The translations under genes and the position numbers were made by a program. Of a stretch of 64,000 bases of DNA, positions 1 through 8,909 are shown piece after piece. Below the pieces are notes generated by a model, which saw nothing but the letters and a program-made list of their open reading frames with translations, searched no databases and had not been told where the DNA came from. Each line of letters opens with the position of its first letter. The stretch's first letter is position 1. The stretch is from G963422745 sp963422745 (GTDB lineage: Bacteria; Actinomycetota; Acidimicrobiia; Acidimicrobiales; Aldehydirespiratoraceae), in the NCBI GenBank assembly GCA_963422745.1, contig OY730477.1, positions 124,001 through 188,000 on the forward strand. Reading direction: 5' to 3'.

Positions 1-1159
1 TCCGAGCCAGGTTGGCACCCAAACAGAAATGCGGACCGCCGCCACCGTACCCAACATGGTCGTTGGGCGAGCGCTCAATGTCGAACGACCACGGATCGTC
101 GAAAGCACGTGGGTCGCGGTTGGCGGCCATATGCCACATAACGACCTTGTCCCCTGATTTGATCGGTACACCTCCGAGTACGTAGTCCTGAATGGCTTGA
201 CGGCGGAAGTGGATCACTGGAGTGGCCCAACGCACTATTTCCTCCACGGCGGTGTTGCAGTAGCGGTCCGGATCGCTGCGGAACTTCTCCCACTGACCCG
301 GGAACTCAAAGAACGCGTGCATCCCCCGGGTGATGGAGTTGCGGGTGGTCTCGTTGCCAGCGACACACAACAACAAAAAGAACATGTCGAACTCGGTCTC
401 GTCGAGTCGTTCGCCGTCGATGTCTGCAGACAGCAGTGTGGTAATGATGTCGTCGGCGGGCTCGTCGCGGCGCTTTGTCTGAAGCTCGCGGCTGTACATG
501 AACAGTTCAGTGAACGCGGCGGTGACATCTTCGGGGGCCGTGGCGAAGTCGGGATCCTCCGCACCGATCATTGAGTTCGTCCAGTCGAATATCTTCGACC
601 GGTCCTGCATCGGGATTCCGACCATCTCGGCGATGGCCTGCAGGGGAAGTTCCGACGACACGTCGGTGACGAACTCGGCACGACCACTTTCACATACCCG
701 ATCGATGATCATGTCGGTGCGGTTATGCAGATAATCCTCAAGCAGCCCGATCATTCGCGGTGTGAAACCGCGGCTCACGATACGGCGATAGCGGGTATGT
801 TTCGGCGGATCCATGGACAGCATCAACGAGTCACGCTGGAAGCTGTCGGTGATGTTCGTGTCGTCGGGTTCCTGCATCTGGGTACCACCCACGTTGGACG
901 AGAAGACCGCAGGCTGACGGTTCACCTCCTTTAGGTGCCCATGACGGGTGACTGCCCAGAATCCGGGGCCTTTGTCACCTTCATCAATGAAGTGGACGCC
1001 CGGGTCGGTTTCGCGCAGTCGTTCCAGCATCTCATGATGGTCCTGGCGCTGAAATGCATCGAAATCCCACAGATCGGGCTGGTCAGCTAGGTGCGGATAG
1101 CCGGGGACGGAGGGGTTGGGCGCAACCAGGTGTTGCAACTTTGCCGATTGGTCAGACAC
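1..1159 (-). CDS. Cytochrome P450, C-terminus beyond window edge
   Basis: Haem-thiolate monooxygenase, probably soluble and dependent on a ferredoxin partner; the substrate cannot be told from sequence. The reading frame stays open to base 2. Near the edge it reads GYGGGGPHFCLGANLAR, the haem-binding loop, with the proximal Cys at about residue 379. An AGNETTRNS stretch at about residue 270 matches the oxygen-activating I-helix motif. The chosen start is GTG at 1159, giving VSDQSAKLQHLVAPNPSVPG. This GTG shares 8 bases (GTGTCTGA) with the stop of the upstream citrate-synthase-like gene, so the two are probably translationally coupled. Only a short C-terminal stretch is missing. P450 identity is secure; the start is likely. 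Confidence 0.93.
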   Translation of the reverse strand, partial: MSDQSAKLQHLVAPNPSVPGYPHLADQPDLWDFDAFQRQDHHEMLERLRETDPGVHFIDEGDKGPGFWAVTRHGHLKEVNRQPAVFSSNVGGTQMQEPDDTNITDSFQRDSLMLSMDPPKHTRYRRIVSRGFTPRMIGLLEDYLHNRTDMIIDRVCESGRAEFVTDVSSELPLQAIAEMVGIPMQDRSKIFDWTNSMIGAEDPDFATAPEDVTAAFTELFMYSRELQTKRRDEPADDIITTLLSADIDGERLDETEFDMFFLLLCVAGNETTRNSITRGMHAFFEFPGQWEKFRSDPDRYCNTAVEEIVRWATPVIHFRRQAIQDYVLGGVPIKSGDKVVMWHMAANRDPRAFDDPWSFDIERSPNDHVGYGGGGPHFCLGANLAR

Positions 1160-2318
1160 TTCGGGGCGGCCTTTCGGGTTGTGGTCCTACATAGCGAACG
1201 CTGGGTCGGATGAGCTTGGCAACGCCGACCTGTTCGACAATGTGCGCGGACCAACCGATCGACCGGCTCACTGCGAAAGTTGGCGTGAACATGGCGCGGG
1301 GCAAACCGGCTAGCTCCAGCAATACCCCGGCCCAGAACTCGACATTGGTAACGATGCGGCGGCCAGGCCGCCAGTTAGCGAGCGTCTTGAGTATCTCGGC
1401 TTCGATACCTTCAGCACGATCAACGAGGTCTCCGGGGCGCTCGGCTGCGAGTCGTTTTGCGGCCTCGTGCAACACAACCGCTCGAGGATCGGCGGCACGG
1501 TAGACAGCGTGACCGAAGCCCATGATCTTGTCGCCACGCTGAAGCGCTTCGCGGACCCAGTCCGCCGCCAGGTCTGCTGTGCGGATCTCGTCGATCATCT
1601 CAACGCAGCGGCTGGGTGCCCCGCCATGCAGTGGACCTGTCAAAGCTCCGACGGCTGCGACAAGCGACCCGGCCATGTCGGCTCCGGTACTTGCCACGAC
1701 CCTCCCGGTGAACGTTGATGCGTTGAATCCGTGATCCACTGTTGCGACGAGGTACTGCTCAACGGCCCGAGCCGCTTCCGGCGACGGAGTGGTGCCTGTG
1801 CACATCCGCAGGTAGTCCGCGGCGTGGCCGAGGGCAGGGTCGGGCTCGATCGGGTCCAGACCGAGGCTGCGACGATGGTGTCTGGCGAGGATTGTGGGGA
1901 CAACGGCCGCGAGACGCACCGCATCGTCTCGCACTTGCTGCGGGGAACGGTCGAGTGTCGGGCCTCGGCCTTCCTGGTCGCCGACAGCCAACAGGCCGAC
2001 ACGAAGCGTGTTCATGGGATCGGTCAGACAAACTGCGGCCGCATCAACGCAGAGACCAACCTCACCAGTTAAGGCACGGTTCGTGCCCGAAGCGATGGAG
2101 GCGGTTGATGAGCATTCTGCGCCGTTAACGGATCTGCGCGGCGGCGGGAGTTCACCGTTGATCTGCAGGGTCCAGACATCTTCGAGGCTGCGGGTGCGGG
2201 CCAGTTCGGCTGCGTCGTAGTGACGGTAGTGAAAGAACCCTTCCTCACCGCGTACACCACCAAGAACCGTTTCAGCAACGATGAGTCCTTTCAGTCCGGG
2301 TCTCGGTTCCTCAGTCAT
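1152..2318 (-). CDS. Citrate synthase-like protein (citrate or 2-methylcitrate synthase family)
   Basis: Family enzymes condense acetyl-CoA or propionyl-CoA with oxaloacetate. The 388 aa carry family landmarks: DHGFNAS (about 196-201), GPLHGGAP with catalytic-type His231, and GFGHAVYRAADPR with His270 and the CoA/oxaloacetate-binding Arg region. At the site of the usual catalytic Asp (NVDF in textbook enzymes) this protein has NVEFWAG, with Glu327. A Glu here may be typical of a CitA-like subgroup, so it is not proof of inactivity. The gene lies 11 bp after meaB and overlaps the P450 start by 8 bp. With methylmalonyl-CoA mutase and MeaB upstream, a role in propionyl-CoA or acyl-CoA metabolism is a reasonable inference. 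Substrate preference is unknown. Confidence 0.88.
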   Translation of the reverse strand: MTEEPRPGLKGLIVAETVLGGVRGEEGFFHYRHYDAAELARTRSLEDVWTLQINGELPPPRRSVNGAECSSTASIASGTNRALTGEVGLCVDAAAVCLTDPMNTLRVGLLAVGDQEGRGPTLDRSPQQVRDDAVRLAAVVPTILARHHRRSLGLDPIEPDPALGHAADYLRMCTGTTPSPEAARAVEQYLVATVDHGFNASTFTGRVVASTGADMAGSLVAAVGALTGPLHGGAPSRCVEMIDEIRTADLAADWVREALQRGDKIMGFGHAVYRAADPRAVVLHEAAKRLAAERPGDLVDRAEGIEAEILKTLANWRPGRRIVTNVEFWAGVLLELAGLPRAMFTPTFAVSRSIGWSAHIVEQVGVAKLIRPSVRYVGPQPERPPRSV

Positions 2319-2329
2319 TACAGGACAAC

Positions 2330-3340
2330 TTACGCCTTCGGGGAGTTCAGCAATGCAATCAGATCATCAACCGCGTGCGTAGCGGAGACAAGTCCGGCCA
2401 CAACATTGGCCTCCGCCGCCTCCCGAGCAGCATGTAAGGCGGGATCGGCGTCAAAGTATGCCAACAAGCGTTCGTGCAGCAATGTTCGCATCCAAAGCCC
2501 TGCCTGTGCACGTCGGCGTTGAGCAAACTCTCCGGACGCGATAGTGAGCTCACGGTGACGTTCGATCTCCTCCCAGAGTGCTTTGAGGCCGTTGCCGTGG
2601 CGCCCTGAGCAGGTCACGACCCGCGGAGTCCAAGTGCTCGACTCGGGCGCGGTAAGGCTCAAGGCCCGGCGATAGTCGGCAGCTGACCGGCGGGCCGATT
2701 CGACGTTGTCGCCGTCGGCTTTGTTGACCGCCACCATGTTGGCCGACTCCAAAATGCCCTTCTTGATGCCTTGGAGTTCATCACCGGCACCAGCGAGAAC
2801 AAGCACCAAGAAAAAGTCGACCATTGAAGTTACGAGGGTTTCGCTCTGGCCAACGCCCACCGTCTCCACCAGCACCACATCATGACCGGCCGCTTCGAGT
2901 ACCACCATCGCCTCACGGGTGGTTCGGGCGACACCGCCGAGAGCCCCCGAGGCGGGGGACGGTCGGATGAAAGCATTCGATTCGAGCGACAGTTCCCGCA
3001 TGCGTGTCTTGTCGCCGAGAATGGACCCGCCGCTACGTGAACTCGACGGATCAACGGCCAACACAGCTACACGACGTCCGTCGGCGACAAGCCGTAAGCC
3101 GAGTGTCTCAATCAACGTTGACTTGCCAACACCTGGCGGGCCAGTGATGCCTACTCGGTGAGCACGGCCGCTGTGGGGAAGCAACGCCTCGACCACACTG
3201 GCGGCCTGGCTGGCATGTGCGACGTGGGTGGACTCAACGAGGGTTATGGCACGCCCGACACAGCCACGATCACCGGCCAGCACCCCGTCCACAAGACCCG
3301 TAATCCCCGCGGCCACAACCTTGAAGCTACTCAACCACAC
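2330..3340 (-). CDS. meaB: Methylmalonyl-CoA mutase-associated GTPase MeaB
   Basis: G3E-family GTPase chaperone that protects methylmalonyl-CoA mutase and gates delivery of adenosylcobalamin. The 336 aa show the P-loop GITGPPGVGKST (about 64-75), the DPSSSRSGGSILGDKTRM block that follows it, the VETVGVGQSE switch region and the NKADGDN guanine-specificity motif (about 207-213). It lies 148 bp downstream of the mutase large subunit and just before the citrate-synthase-like gene, as expected for a mutase operon. The start is uncertain: GTG at 3340 gives MWLSSFKVVAAG, but GTG at 3316 also fits the family N-terminus. The 3340 start sits inside a 17-bp tandem repeat that may have rewritten the 5' end. 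Confidence 0.93.
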   Translation of the reverse strand: MWLSSFKVVAAGITGLVDGVLAGDRGCVGRAITLVESTHVAHASQAASVVEALLPHSGRAHRVGITGPPGVGKSTLIETLGLRLVADGRRVAVLAVDPSSSRSGGSILGDKTRMRELSLESNAFIRPSPASGALGGVARTTREAMVVLEAAGHDVVLVETVGVGQSETLVTSMVDFFLVLVLAGAGDELQGIKKGILESANMVAVNKADGDNVESARRSAADYRRALSLTAPESSTWTPRVVTCSGRHGNGLKALWEEIERHRELTIASGEFAQRRRAQAGLWMRTLLHERLLAYFDADPALHAAREAAEANVVAGLVSATHAVDDLIALLNSPKA

Positions 3341-3390
3341 CTAATACTCAACCGCCCGCAATTCTCAACCACCCGTAATACTCAACCGCT
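3330..3390. repeat. 17-bp tandem repeat, about 4 copies, at the meaB 5' end
   Basis: CTCAACC recurs at 3330, 3347, 3364 and 3381, an exact 17-bp spacing, with partly conserved bases between. The array spans the annotated start of meaB and the short gap to the mutase gene. It is one of several tandem arrays placed at gene boundaries in this window. Confidence 0.8.
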
Positions 3391-3488
3391 GGCACTCACT
3401 GTGGTGACAAGAAAAGCGCGCGAAACGACTGTGTACGAACGCCAACCCTGAATTGTCAACGCGTTGGTGAATCGTTGATGATATTTCG

Positions 3489-5687
3489 TCAGCTGCGAAG
3501 ATGTTTGAGCAGGTCCAGCGCAGCCTCACCGACCACAGTGCCGGGCAGGTAGACGGCGATTGCGCCCATCGCAAGCAATTTTGGAACGTCATCGGGGGGG
3601 ATCACGCCGCCGACCACGATCAGAATGTCGGAGCGGTCCAGGTTGGCGAGTGCGGCACGTAGTTGCGGCACAAGCACGAGATGTCCCGCCGCAAGCGATG
3701 AAACGCCAACGACGTGCACATCGTTTTCTACTGCCTGTTTCGCGACCTCGTCGGGTGTCTGAAACAGCGGCCCGATATCCACATCGAACCCGAGATCGGC
3801 GTAGGCCGCGGCTACCACCTTCTGGCCTCGGTCGTGACCATCCTGACCCATCTTGGCTACAAGGATTCGTGGTCTGCGACCGTTCGCTGCCGTAAATCCC
3901 TCTACCGCGGCGCGCACATCAACCATCAGGTCATTGTCGTCCAGCTCGGCTTGATACACCCCCTGCGTCGTTCGCATCGTTGCGACGTGGCGGCCGTAGA
4001 CCTTCTCAAGCGCATCGCTGATCTCGCCAACACTGGCCCCCACACGAGCCGCGTTGATCGAAAGCGCCAGCAGGTTTCCGTGGCCGTGCGCAGCTGACGC
4101 GGTCAGTGCAGCCAAAGCGAAATCGCAGTCTTGTTGATCGCGTTCGGCCCTGAGACAGCGAAGTTTGGCGAGTTGAGCCGCCCGCACCTCGGCGTTGTCG
4201 ATACGCAGGACCTCAATCGGATCCTGGGTGTCAACACGGTACCTGTTGACCCCGATCACCGTCTGCTTTCCCGAGTCGATGCGGGCCTGGGTTCGCGCCG
4301 CTGCCTCCTCGATCCGTAGTTTCGGGATACCCGCCTCAATAGCTGCTGCCATTCCTCCCAGCGACTCAATCTCGGCCATGTGGCCCATAGCCCGGCGGGA
4401 AAGCGCATCGGTGAGCCACTCGATATGGCGAGACCCTCCCCAAGGGTCGATCGTTTGGGTGATGCCGCTTTCGTGTTGCAAAAACAGCTGCGTGTTGCGT
4501 GCGATCCGGGCCGAGAAGTCGGTCGGCAGCGCTAGAGCTTCGTCTAAGGCATTGGTGTGTAGCGACTGGGTTTGTCCCTGCGTTGCTGCCATCGCCTCCA
4601 CACAGGTGCGTCCCACATTGTTGAAGACGTCTTGGGCGGTGAGGGACCAGCCACTTGTTTGGCAATGGGTCCGCAGCGACAACGACCTCTGGTCCATCGG
4701 ATTGAAGGGCTTCATCGACTTGGCCCACAGCAGCCTGGCGGCGCGCAGTTTGGCGATCTCCATGAAGTAATTCATGCCGATACCGAAAAAGAAGCTGAGT
4801 CGGGGAGCGAAACGATCTACGTCCAGGCCTGCGGATATCCCTGCGCGCACGTATTCCACACCGTCGGCGAGGGTGTAGGCGAGTTCCAGATCCGCCGTCG
4901 CTCCCGCCTCCTGCATGTGATATCCCGAAACTGAGATCGAGTTGAATCTCGGCATCTCCGCACTGGTAAAGGCGAGGATGTCGGCGATGATCCGCATGCT
5001 CGCAGCGGGCGGGTAGATGTAGGTGTTGCGGACCATGAACTCCTTGAGGATGTCGTTTTGGATGGTGCCGGTGAGCTGGCGCGGCTTCACGCCTTGCTCC
5101 TGCGCGGCTACGACATACAGAGCCAGGATCGGTAGCACCGCGCCGTTCATGGTCATCGAAACACTGATCTCATCGAGTGGGATTCCCTCGAATAGTTCTC
5201 GCATATCCAAGATGGAGTCGATCGCCACGCCAGCCATCCCCACGTCCCCGGCTACCCGAGGATTGTCGGAGTCATATCCTCGATGCGTGGCAAGGTCGAA
5301 GGCGACCGACAAGCCCTTCTGGCCGGCTGCCAGGTTGCGTCGATAAAAGGCGTTGGATTCTTGTGCTGTCGAGAACCCGGCGTATTGGCGAATCGTCCAC
5401 GGCCTTGTGACATACATAGTGGGGTACGGACCCCGCACAAACGGCACCAGGCCCGGATACGTGTCGAGAAAATCAACCTCAGCGATGTCGTCGTCAGTCA
5501 GGGTCGCTGGCACATTGATCTGCTCTGGCGTAACCCACACCGGTGATCGATGCAAGCCCGCGGCAGCGTTGGCGTGGTGATCGGTTTCAGCAACGCCGTC
5601 CGGGTCGGTTGGTGGCTGCATTTCGGCCCGCGCTGGCGACATCAACACGCTCAGCGGCATCTCGGTGAAGTCGGGCACCGCGGTCAT
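3489..5687 (-). CDS. mutB: Methylmalonyl-CoA mutase large (catalytic) subunit
   Basis: Adenosylcobalamin-dependent isomerase interconverting (R)-methylmalonyl-CoA and succinyl-CoA. The 732 aa contain the N-terminal substrate TIM barrel (RGPYPTMY at about 86-92, THRGYDSDNPRVAGDVGMAG, and YHMQEAGA with the catalytic-type His257), then a C-terminal B12 domain with the base-off DxHxxG motif (D616, H618, G621 in MGQDGHDRGQKV). I chose ATG 5687, not the longer ORF start at 5750, because it forms an ATGA overlap with the small-subunit stop and gives the usual MTAVPDF-type leader. The mutA-mutB-meaB order is the standard heterodimer operon of actinomycetes. No unusual residue was seen. Confidence 0.97.
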   Translation of the reverse strand: MTAVPDFTEMPLSVLMSPARAEMQPPTDPDGVAETDHHANAAAGLHRSPVWVTPEQINVPATLTDDDIAEVDFLDTYPGLVPFVRGPYPTMYVTRPWTIRQYAGFSTAQESNAFYRRNLAAGQKGLSVAFDLATHRGYDSDNPRVAGDVGMAGVAIDSILDMRELFEGIPLDEISVSMTMNGAVLPILALYVVAAQEQGVKPRQLTGTIQNDILKEFMVRNTYIYPPAASMRIIADILAFTSAEMPRFNSISVSGYHMQEAGATADLELAYTLADGVEYVRAGISAGLDVDRFAPRLSFFFGIGMNYFMEIAKLRAARLLWAKSMKPFNPMDQRSLSLRTHCQTSGWSLTAQDVFNNVGRTCVEAMAATQGQTQSLHTNALDEALALPTDFSARIARNTQLFLQHESGITQTIDPWGGSRHIEWLTDALSRRAMGHMAEIESLGGMAAAIEAGIPKLRIEEAAARTQARIDSGKQTVIGVNRYRVDTQDPIEVLRIDNAEVRAAQLAKLRCLRAERDQQDCDFALAALTASAAHGHGNLLALSINAARVGASVGEISDALEKVYGRHVATMRTTQGVYQAELDDNDLMVDVRAAVEGFTAANGRRPRILVAKMGQDGHDRGQKVVAAAYADLGFDVDIGPLFQTPDEVAKQAVENDVHVVGVSSLAAGHLVLVPQLRAALANLDRSDILIVVGGVIPPDDVPKLLAMGAIAVYLPGTVVGEAALDLLKHLRS

Positions 5688-7543
5688 TGCACCCCCAACA
5701 ATTCGTGTAGTCGCCTCAAAGTGACGATCACGTCCATTCCGTCGTACCAATATTCGTCCACACCGGCGACGTCTATGTGCGGTGAGCCAGCCAATGCGAC
5801 CATGTGCGCCCCGGCCTCCTTCAACGCTGTGGCAGTAGCGGTCGCCCTCAGCGCGTAGAGATCATCGGACGAGCAGATCACCGCCACTGAACAGCCCGAC
5901 TCGATGAACCGGGCCTCTGCCTCCAAGGGGCTCATAGCGCCGTCGCCTTGCGCACCAACAAGTGCCACGCCAGCCACTGCCAATAGGTTGCTCACCCATG
6001 TGGAACGTGCAGTGTGGGTGGCGAGGTCGCCAAGAGCCGCGGCGAACACAGTCGGCCGTACTGCTGGGCGATCGCCTGCATCTCGAAGCGCCTCGAAAGC
6101 CCCTGCCGGTCGTCGTGGTGTTAGCCCGCCGGGCGATGAATGCCCTGCGGGTGTTGCGGGGACTCCAGCGAATTCATCCGTGCCGGTATCACCGAACGCG
6201 ACGGGATACATCGACACTCCGGTCACGACCTCACGGCGAGTGGCCAACGCCGCAGACCGTTTGTCCCATGCCTTTTGAAGGGCCGTGGCAATCATTCCCG
6301 ACTCCACGGCCAGCTCCATTCCACCAACCGCCTGAACCTCACGAAACACCTTCCAGGCCGACTCGGCAAGGCTGGCCGTGAGCGATTCGACGAACCACGA
6401 CCCGGCCGCGGGATCGGTCAGCCGAGCAATCCCAGATTCGTCCACCAGCAGCAACTGCAAGTTGCGCGCCGCCCGCCATGCGAGGCTGTCACCTGCGCGC
6501 ACCGCAACGTCGTGGGGCAGCACCGTGACGGCGTCGGCACCGCCGATCACCGCGCCCAGGGTGGCCGCAGTGGATCGCAGCTGATTCACCCACGGGTCCA
6601 GGCGGCTGAACTGTGCTTCGGGCGTGACGGCGTGGATCCGGATGTTGTGACACCTCGACGGTACCCCACACGCATTGAGCACGCCCGCCCACATCGCTCT
6701 CAGCGCTCGCATAGCAGCAGTGGTCACAAATTGTTCGGCTCTCGCGCCGACCCGGAGCCCGATGCTCGCCGCTGCGTCGGCCATGGCCGTCCCCGCTGAT
6801 TCCAATGCCCGGAGGTACTCCACTCCAGTCGCCAGCATCCATCCCAGCTGTTGTGCCGGGGTAGCTCCAGCGTCGGCATAACCGACCCCGTCGACGGTGA
6901 TCACACGACCGAGTCGCGGGGTCCAGGAGCCTGTCGACTTCGCAATGGCGGCCACGTCCCTTGGTTCGCCGGTGCGTGCGTAACAACCGATCGGGTCCAG
7001 ACCGAGCCACGGGGTCGGCGTTGCGTTCTCATCGGCGACCCCAAGAAGTGCGTTAGCAGCGTTGAGGTCCGAGTGGGGTGCAAGCGCGAGACTGGCTTTG
7101 AGCGTCTGTCGAGCGGCTTCATCCGCATCCAGGTCCGAGCGGGGCTCACGCTTCATCTCAGCGGTGATGAACTCAAGTACACAGACCAGTTCGTCGACCT
7201 TCCAGCCACGATCGTTGGGGGCCAACTCGATCGAGTCGACGCCGTTGTGGAGATCGTCAAGGATCGCAGCTATTGGTGAAGTAACGAGATGATGTTGGCG
7301 AACCTCGGGGCCCCGCTCGATACGGTGCGGGTCCATTGCCACGGCGTACCGGGCGGGATCCTCGGTGAGTTCAGCGCTGGTGTACAGCGGCGCGATCTTG
7401 ATTCCGTCATGTGTGGACGACACCAAAGCGTCAAATGGCCGCCCCTGCAGCACCCCATCAACGGCTTCAAGCCAGTCAAGACGACCAACCGGTTCGAGGT
7501 CGTCGGCGATGGATGCGGTCCCCTCGCCCATGGTGCTCACCAT
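5684..7543 (-). CDS. mutA: Methylmalonyl-CoA mutase small subunit
   Basis: Partner subunit of the heterodimeric mutase; in this family it stabilises the dimer and does not bind B12 productively. The protein keeps the mutase barrel (VGYADAGATPAQQLGWMLATG and LLLVDESGIARLTDPAAGSW) and a cobalamin-domain fold at the C-terminus, but it lacks the DxHxxG cobalt ligand motif, as expected for MutA. The longest ORF begins at 7702, but its first 53 residues look unlike the family. Two ATGs, 7543 and 7531, are the realistic starts; GGTGAG precedes the second by a few bases. Its stop overlaps the mutB ATG by 4 bases. It is transcribed away from the amidohydrolase gene across a 187-bp divergent gap. Confidence 0.94.
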   Translation of the reverse strand: MVSTMGEGTASIADDLEPVGRLDWLEAVDGVLQGRPFDALVSSTHDGIKIAPLYTSAELTEDPARYAVAMDPHRIERGPEVRQHHLVTSPIAAILDDLHNGVDSIELAPNDRGWKVDELVCVLEFITAEMKREPRSDLDADEAARQTLKASLALAPHSDLNAANALLGVADENATPTPWLGLDPIGCYARTGEPRDVAAIAKSTGSWTPRLGRVITVDGVGYADAGATPAQQLGWMLATGVEYLRALESAGTAMADAAASIGLRVGARAEQFVTTAAMRALRAMWAGVLNACGVPSRCHNIRIHAVTPEAQFSRLDPWVNQLRSTAATLGAVIGGADAVTVLPHDVAVRAGDSLAWRAARNLQLLLVDESGIARLTDPAAGSWFVESLTASLAESAWKVFREVQAVGGMELAVESGMIATALQKAWDKRSAALATRREVVTGVSMYPVAFGDTGTDEFAGVPATPAGHSSPGGLTPRRPAGAFEALRDAGDRPAVRPTVFAAALGDLATHTARSTWVSNLLAVAGVALVGAQGDGAMSPLEAEARFIESGCSVAVICSSDDLYALRATATATALKEAGAHMVALAGSPHIDVAGVDEYWYDGMDVIVTLRRLHELLGVQ

Positions 7544-7730
7544 AGGGCCAGTCGTTCGCACTGCATTGCTTGCACGGCTGGTTTGCCGCAGCTCAAGGCA
7601 TTGCCAAGACCAGCTTGCATCGCCGGGGTTGTCGTAGACCAAGTCGCTCTCAGCCCGGTTTGGATTGGTCAGTGCCCGAGCGGGTCTGCCTGCTTGGCAC
7701 ACCCTGAGGATCCACGACTAGTTTCAGCAG

Positions 7731-8597
7731 ATGCCTATGCCTGCCGATCTCGGGATAATCGACACAATGATCGGGTTTCCCGGCTCGGATTTCGGGGTCT
7801 ACGACTTCATTCTTCGCCAGGTCAAAGACGCTGAATCGGCCGAGTTCGATTTCCCGGTTGAGTACATGTTCAAGAACGTGCCCAAGAAGCTGTACGGCAC
7901 CGACGACGACCCGATTGAGGTCACACTCGGTGAGATGGACCGGTTCGGGATCGAGAAGGGATTGATCGGATGCGAGGGACCGGACTCACAACGGGCACTG
8001 CGCGAGCATCCCGACAGGTTTGTTGCGTCGGCAAGTGCAGATCCCAACGATGTGATGGGCGAGGTGCGGCGAATCCGCCAACTCAGTGAGGAGTTGGACA
8101 TCCGAGCCGTTACCGCCTTCCCGGTGGGGTGTGAACCGCAGGTTGACCTGGACGACGCCAAGTTTTATCCGATCTACTCTTTGTGCTGCGAACTGGACCT
8201 ACCAATCTTCGTGTGTGCGGGCGTGCCGGGTCCCCGGTTGCCGATGTCGCCGCAGTTCGTGGAGCGCATAGACCAGGTGATGTACGACTTTCCGGAGTTG
8301 ACGTTCGTCACTCGCCACGGCTGCGAACCGTGGGAGGACCTGATGGTAAAGCTCATGGTCAAATGGCCGGGGCTCCACTATTCCACCTCTGCGTTCGCGC
8401 CCAAGTACTACCCGAAGGCGATCATCGACTACGCCAACACCCGAGGTGCCGACAAGGTCTTGTATGCCGGTTACTTCCCGATGGGCCTGAGCCTTGAACG
8501 GATAATGACCGACATGGGATCAGTCGGTTTCTCAGATGATGTCTGGCCCAAGTTCCTGCGCAACAACTCCGCCCGGATCCTGAAACTCACTTCCTGA
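7731..8597 (+). CDS. Amidohydrolase-2 family protein, metal ligands apparently lost
   Basis: The 288-aa protein resembles the COG2159 (amidohydrolase 2, ACMSD-like) TIM barrels in length and in its middle and C-terminal strands: LTFVTRHGCEPWEDL, then a barrel end AGYFPMGLSLERIM and KFLRNNSARILKL, which matches the family ending around an NA..L motif. The residues that normally hold zinc are missing. The N-terminal HxH is replaced by IDTMIG, and the late Asp of the GSDFP-type strand is replaced by Tyr in AGYFP. It may be a non-hydrolytic or structural paralogue. The start is ATG 7731 (a second ATG is at 7737). It is monocistronic and divergent from mutA. Its last 85 bp are duplicated downstream. 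Confidence 0.75.
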   Translation: MPMPADLGIIDTMIGFPGSDFGVYDFILRQVKDAESAEFDFPVEYMFKNVPKKLYGTDDDPIEVTLGEMDRFGIEKGLIGCEGPDSQRALREHPDRFVASASADPNDVMGEVRRIRQLSEELDIRAVTAFPVGCEPQVDLDDAKFYPIYSLCCELDLPIFVCAGVPGPRLPMSPQFVERIDQVMYDFPELTFVTRHGCEPWEDLMVKLMVKWPGLHYSTSAFAPKYYPKAIIDYANTRGADKVLYAGYFPMGLSLERIMTDMGSVGFSDDVWPKFLRNNSARILKLTS

Positions 8598-8707
8598 AAC
8601 TCACCTCGGGTCCTAGGGATATTGACCGACATGGGATCAGTCGGTTTCTCAGATGATGTCTGGCCCAAGTTCCTGCGCAACAACTCCGCCCGGATCCTGA
8701 AACTCAC
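8506..8707. repeat. 85-bp duplication of the amidohydrolase 3' end
   Basis: Bases 8506-8590, which encode the last part of the amidohydrolase, recur almost without change at 8623-8707. A shorter third echo of the final CCTGAAACTCACCTCGG lies at about 8593-8609. The second copy is outside the gene. Most of the 312-bp gap to the next gene (8598-8909) is this duplication followed by weakly repetitive sequence (GAGCCTTGAAG-like words at about 8770-8850). I see no gene there. Confidence 0.9.
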
Positions 8708-8909
8708 CTCGGTCCTGACACCCATTCCCTTCGTTTTCTCGGGCCCTGTCTTGAGTCCTAAGCACCGATCTTGAGCCCTGAAGTCCCGAGCTCTGGCTTG
8801 CTCAGCAGCAGCTTTGGGAGCCTTGAAGCCCCTGTATTGAGCCTTGAAGCGGATGACAGCGGGTCTTGGTCGCTCAGATGACCGACGTGATCAATCCCCC
8901 AAGATCTCG

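Noticed and set aside
7544..7730. Cobalamin riboswitch upstream of the mutase operon
   Set aside because: No B12-box-like conserved core could be recognised in the 187-bp gap.
8623..8760. Second, short amidohydrolase-tail gene after the duplication
   Set aside because: The frame from the internal ATG has no ribosome site and only repeats the tail of the upstream gene.
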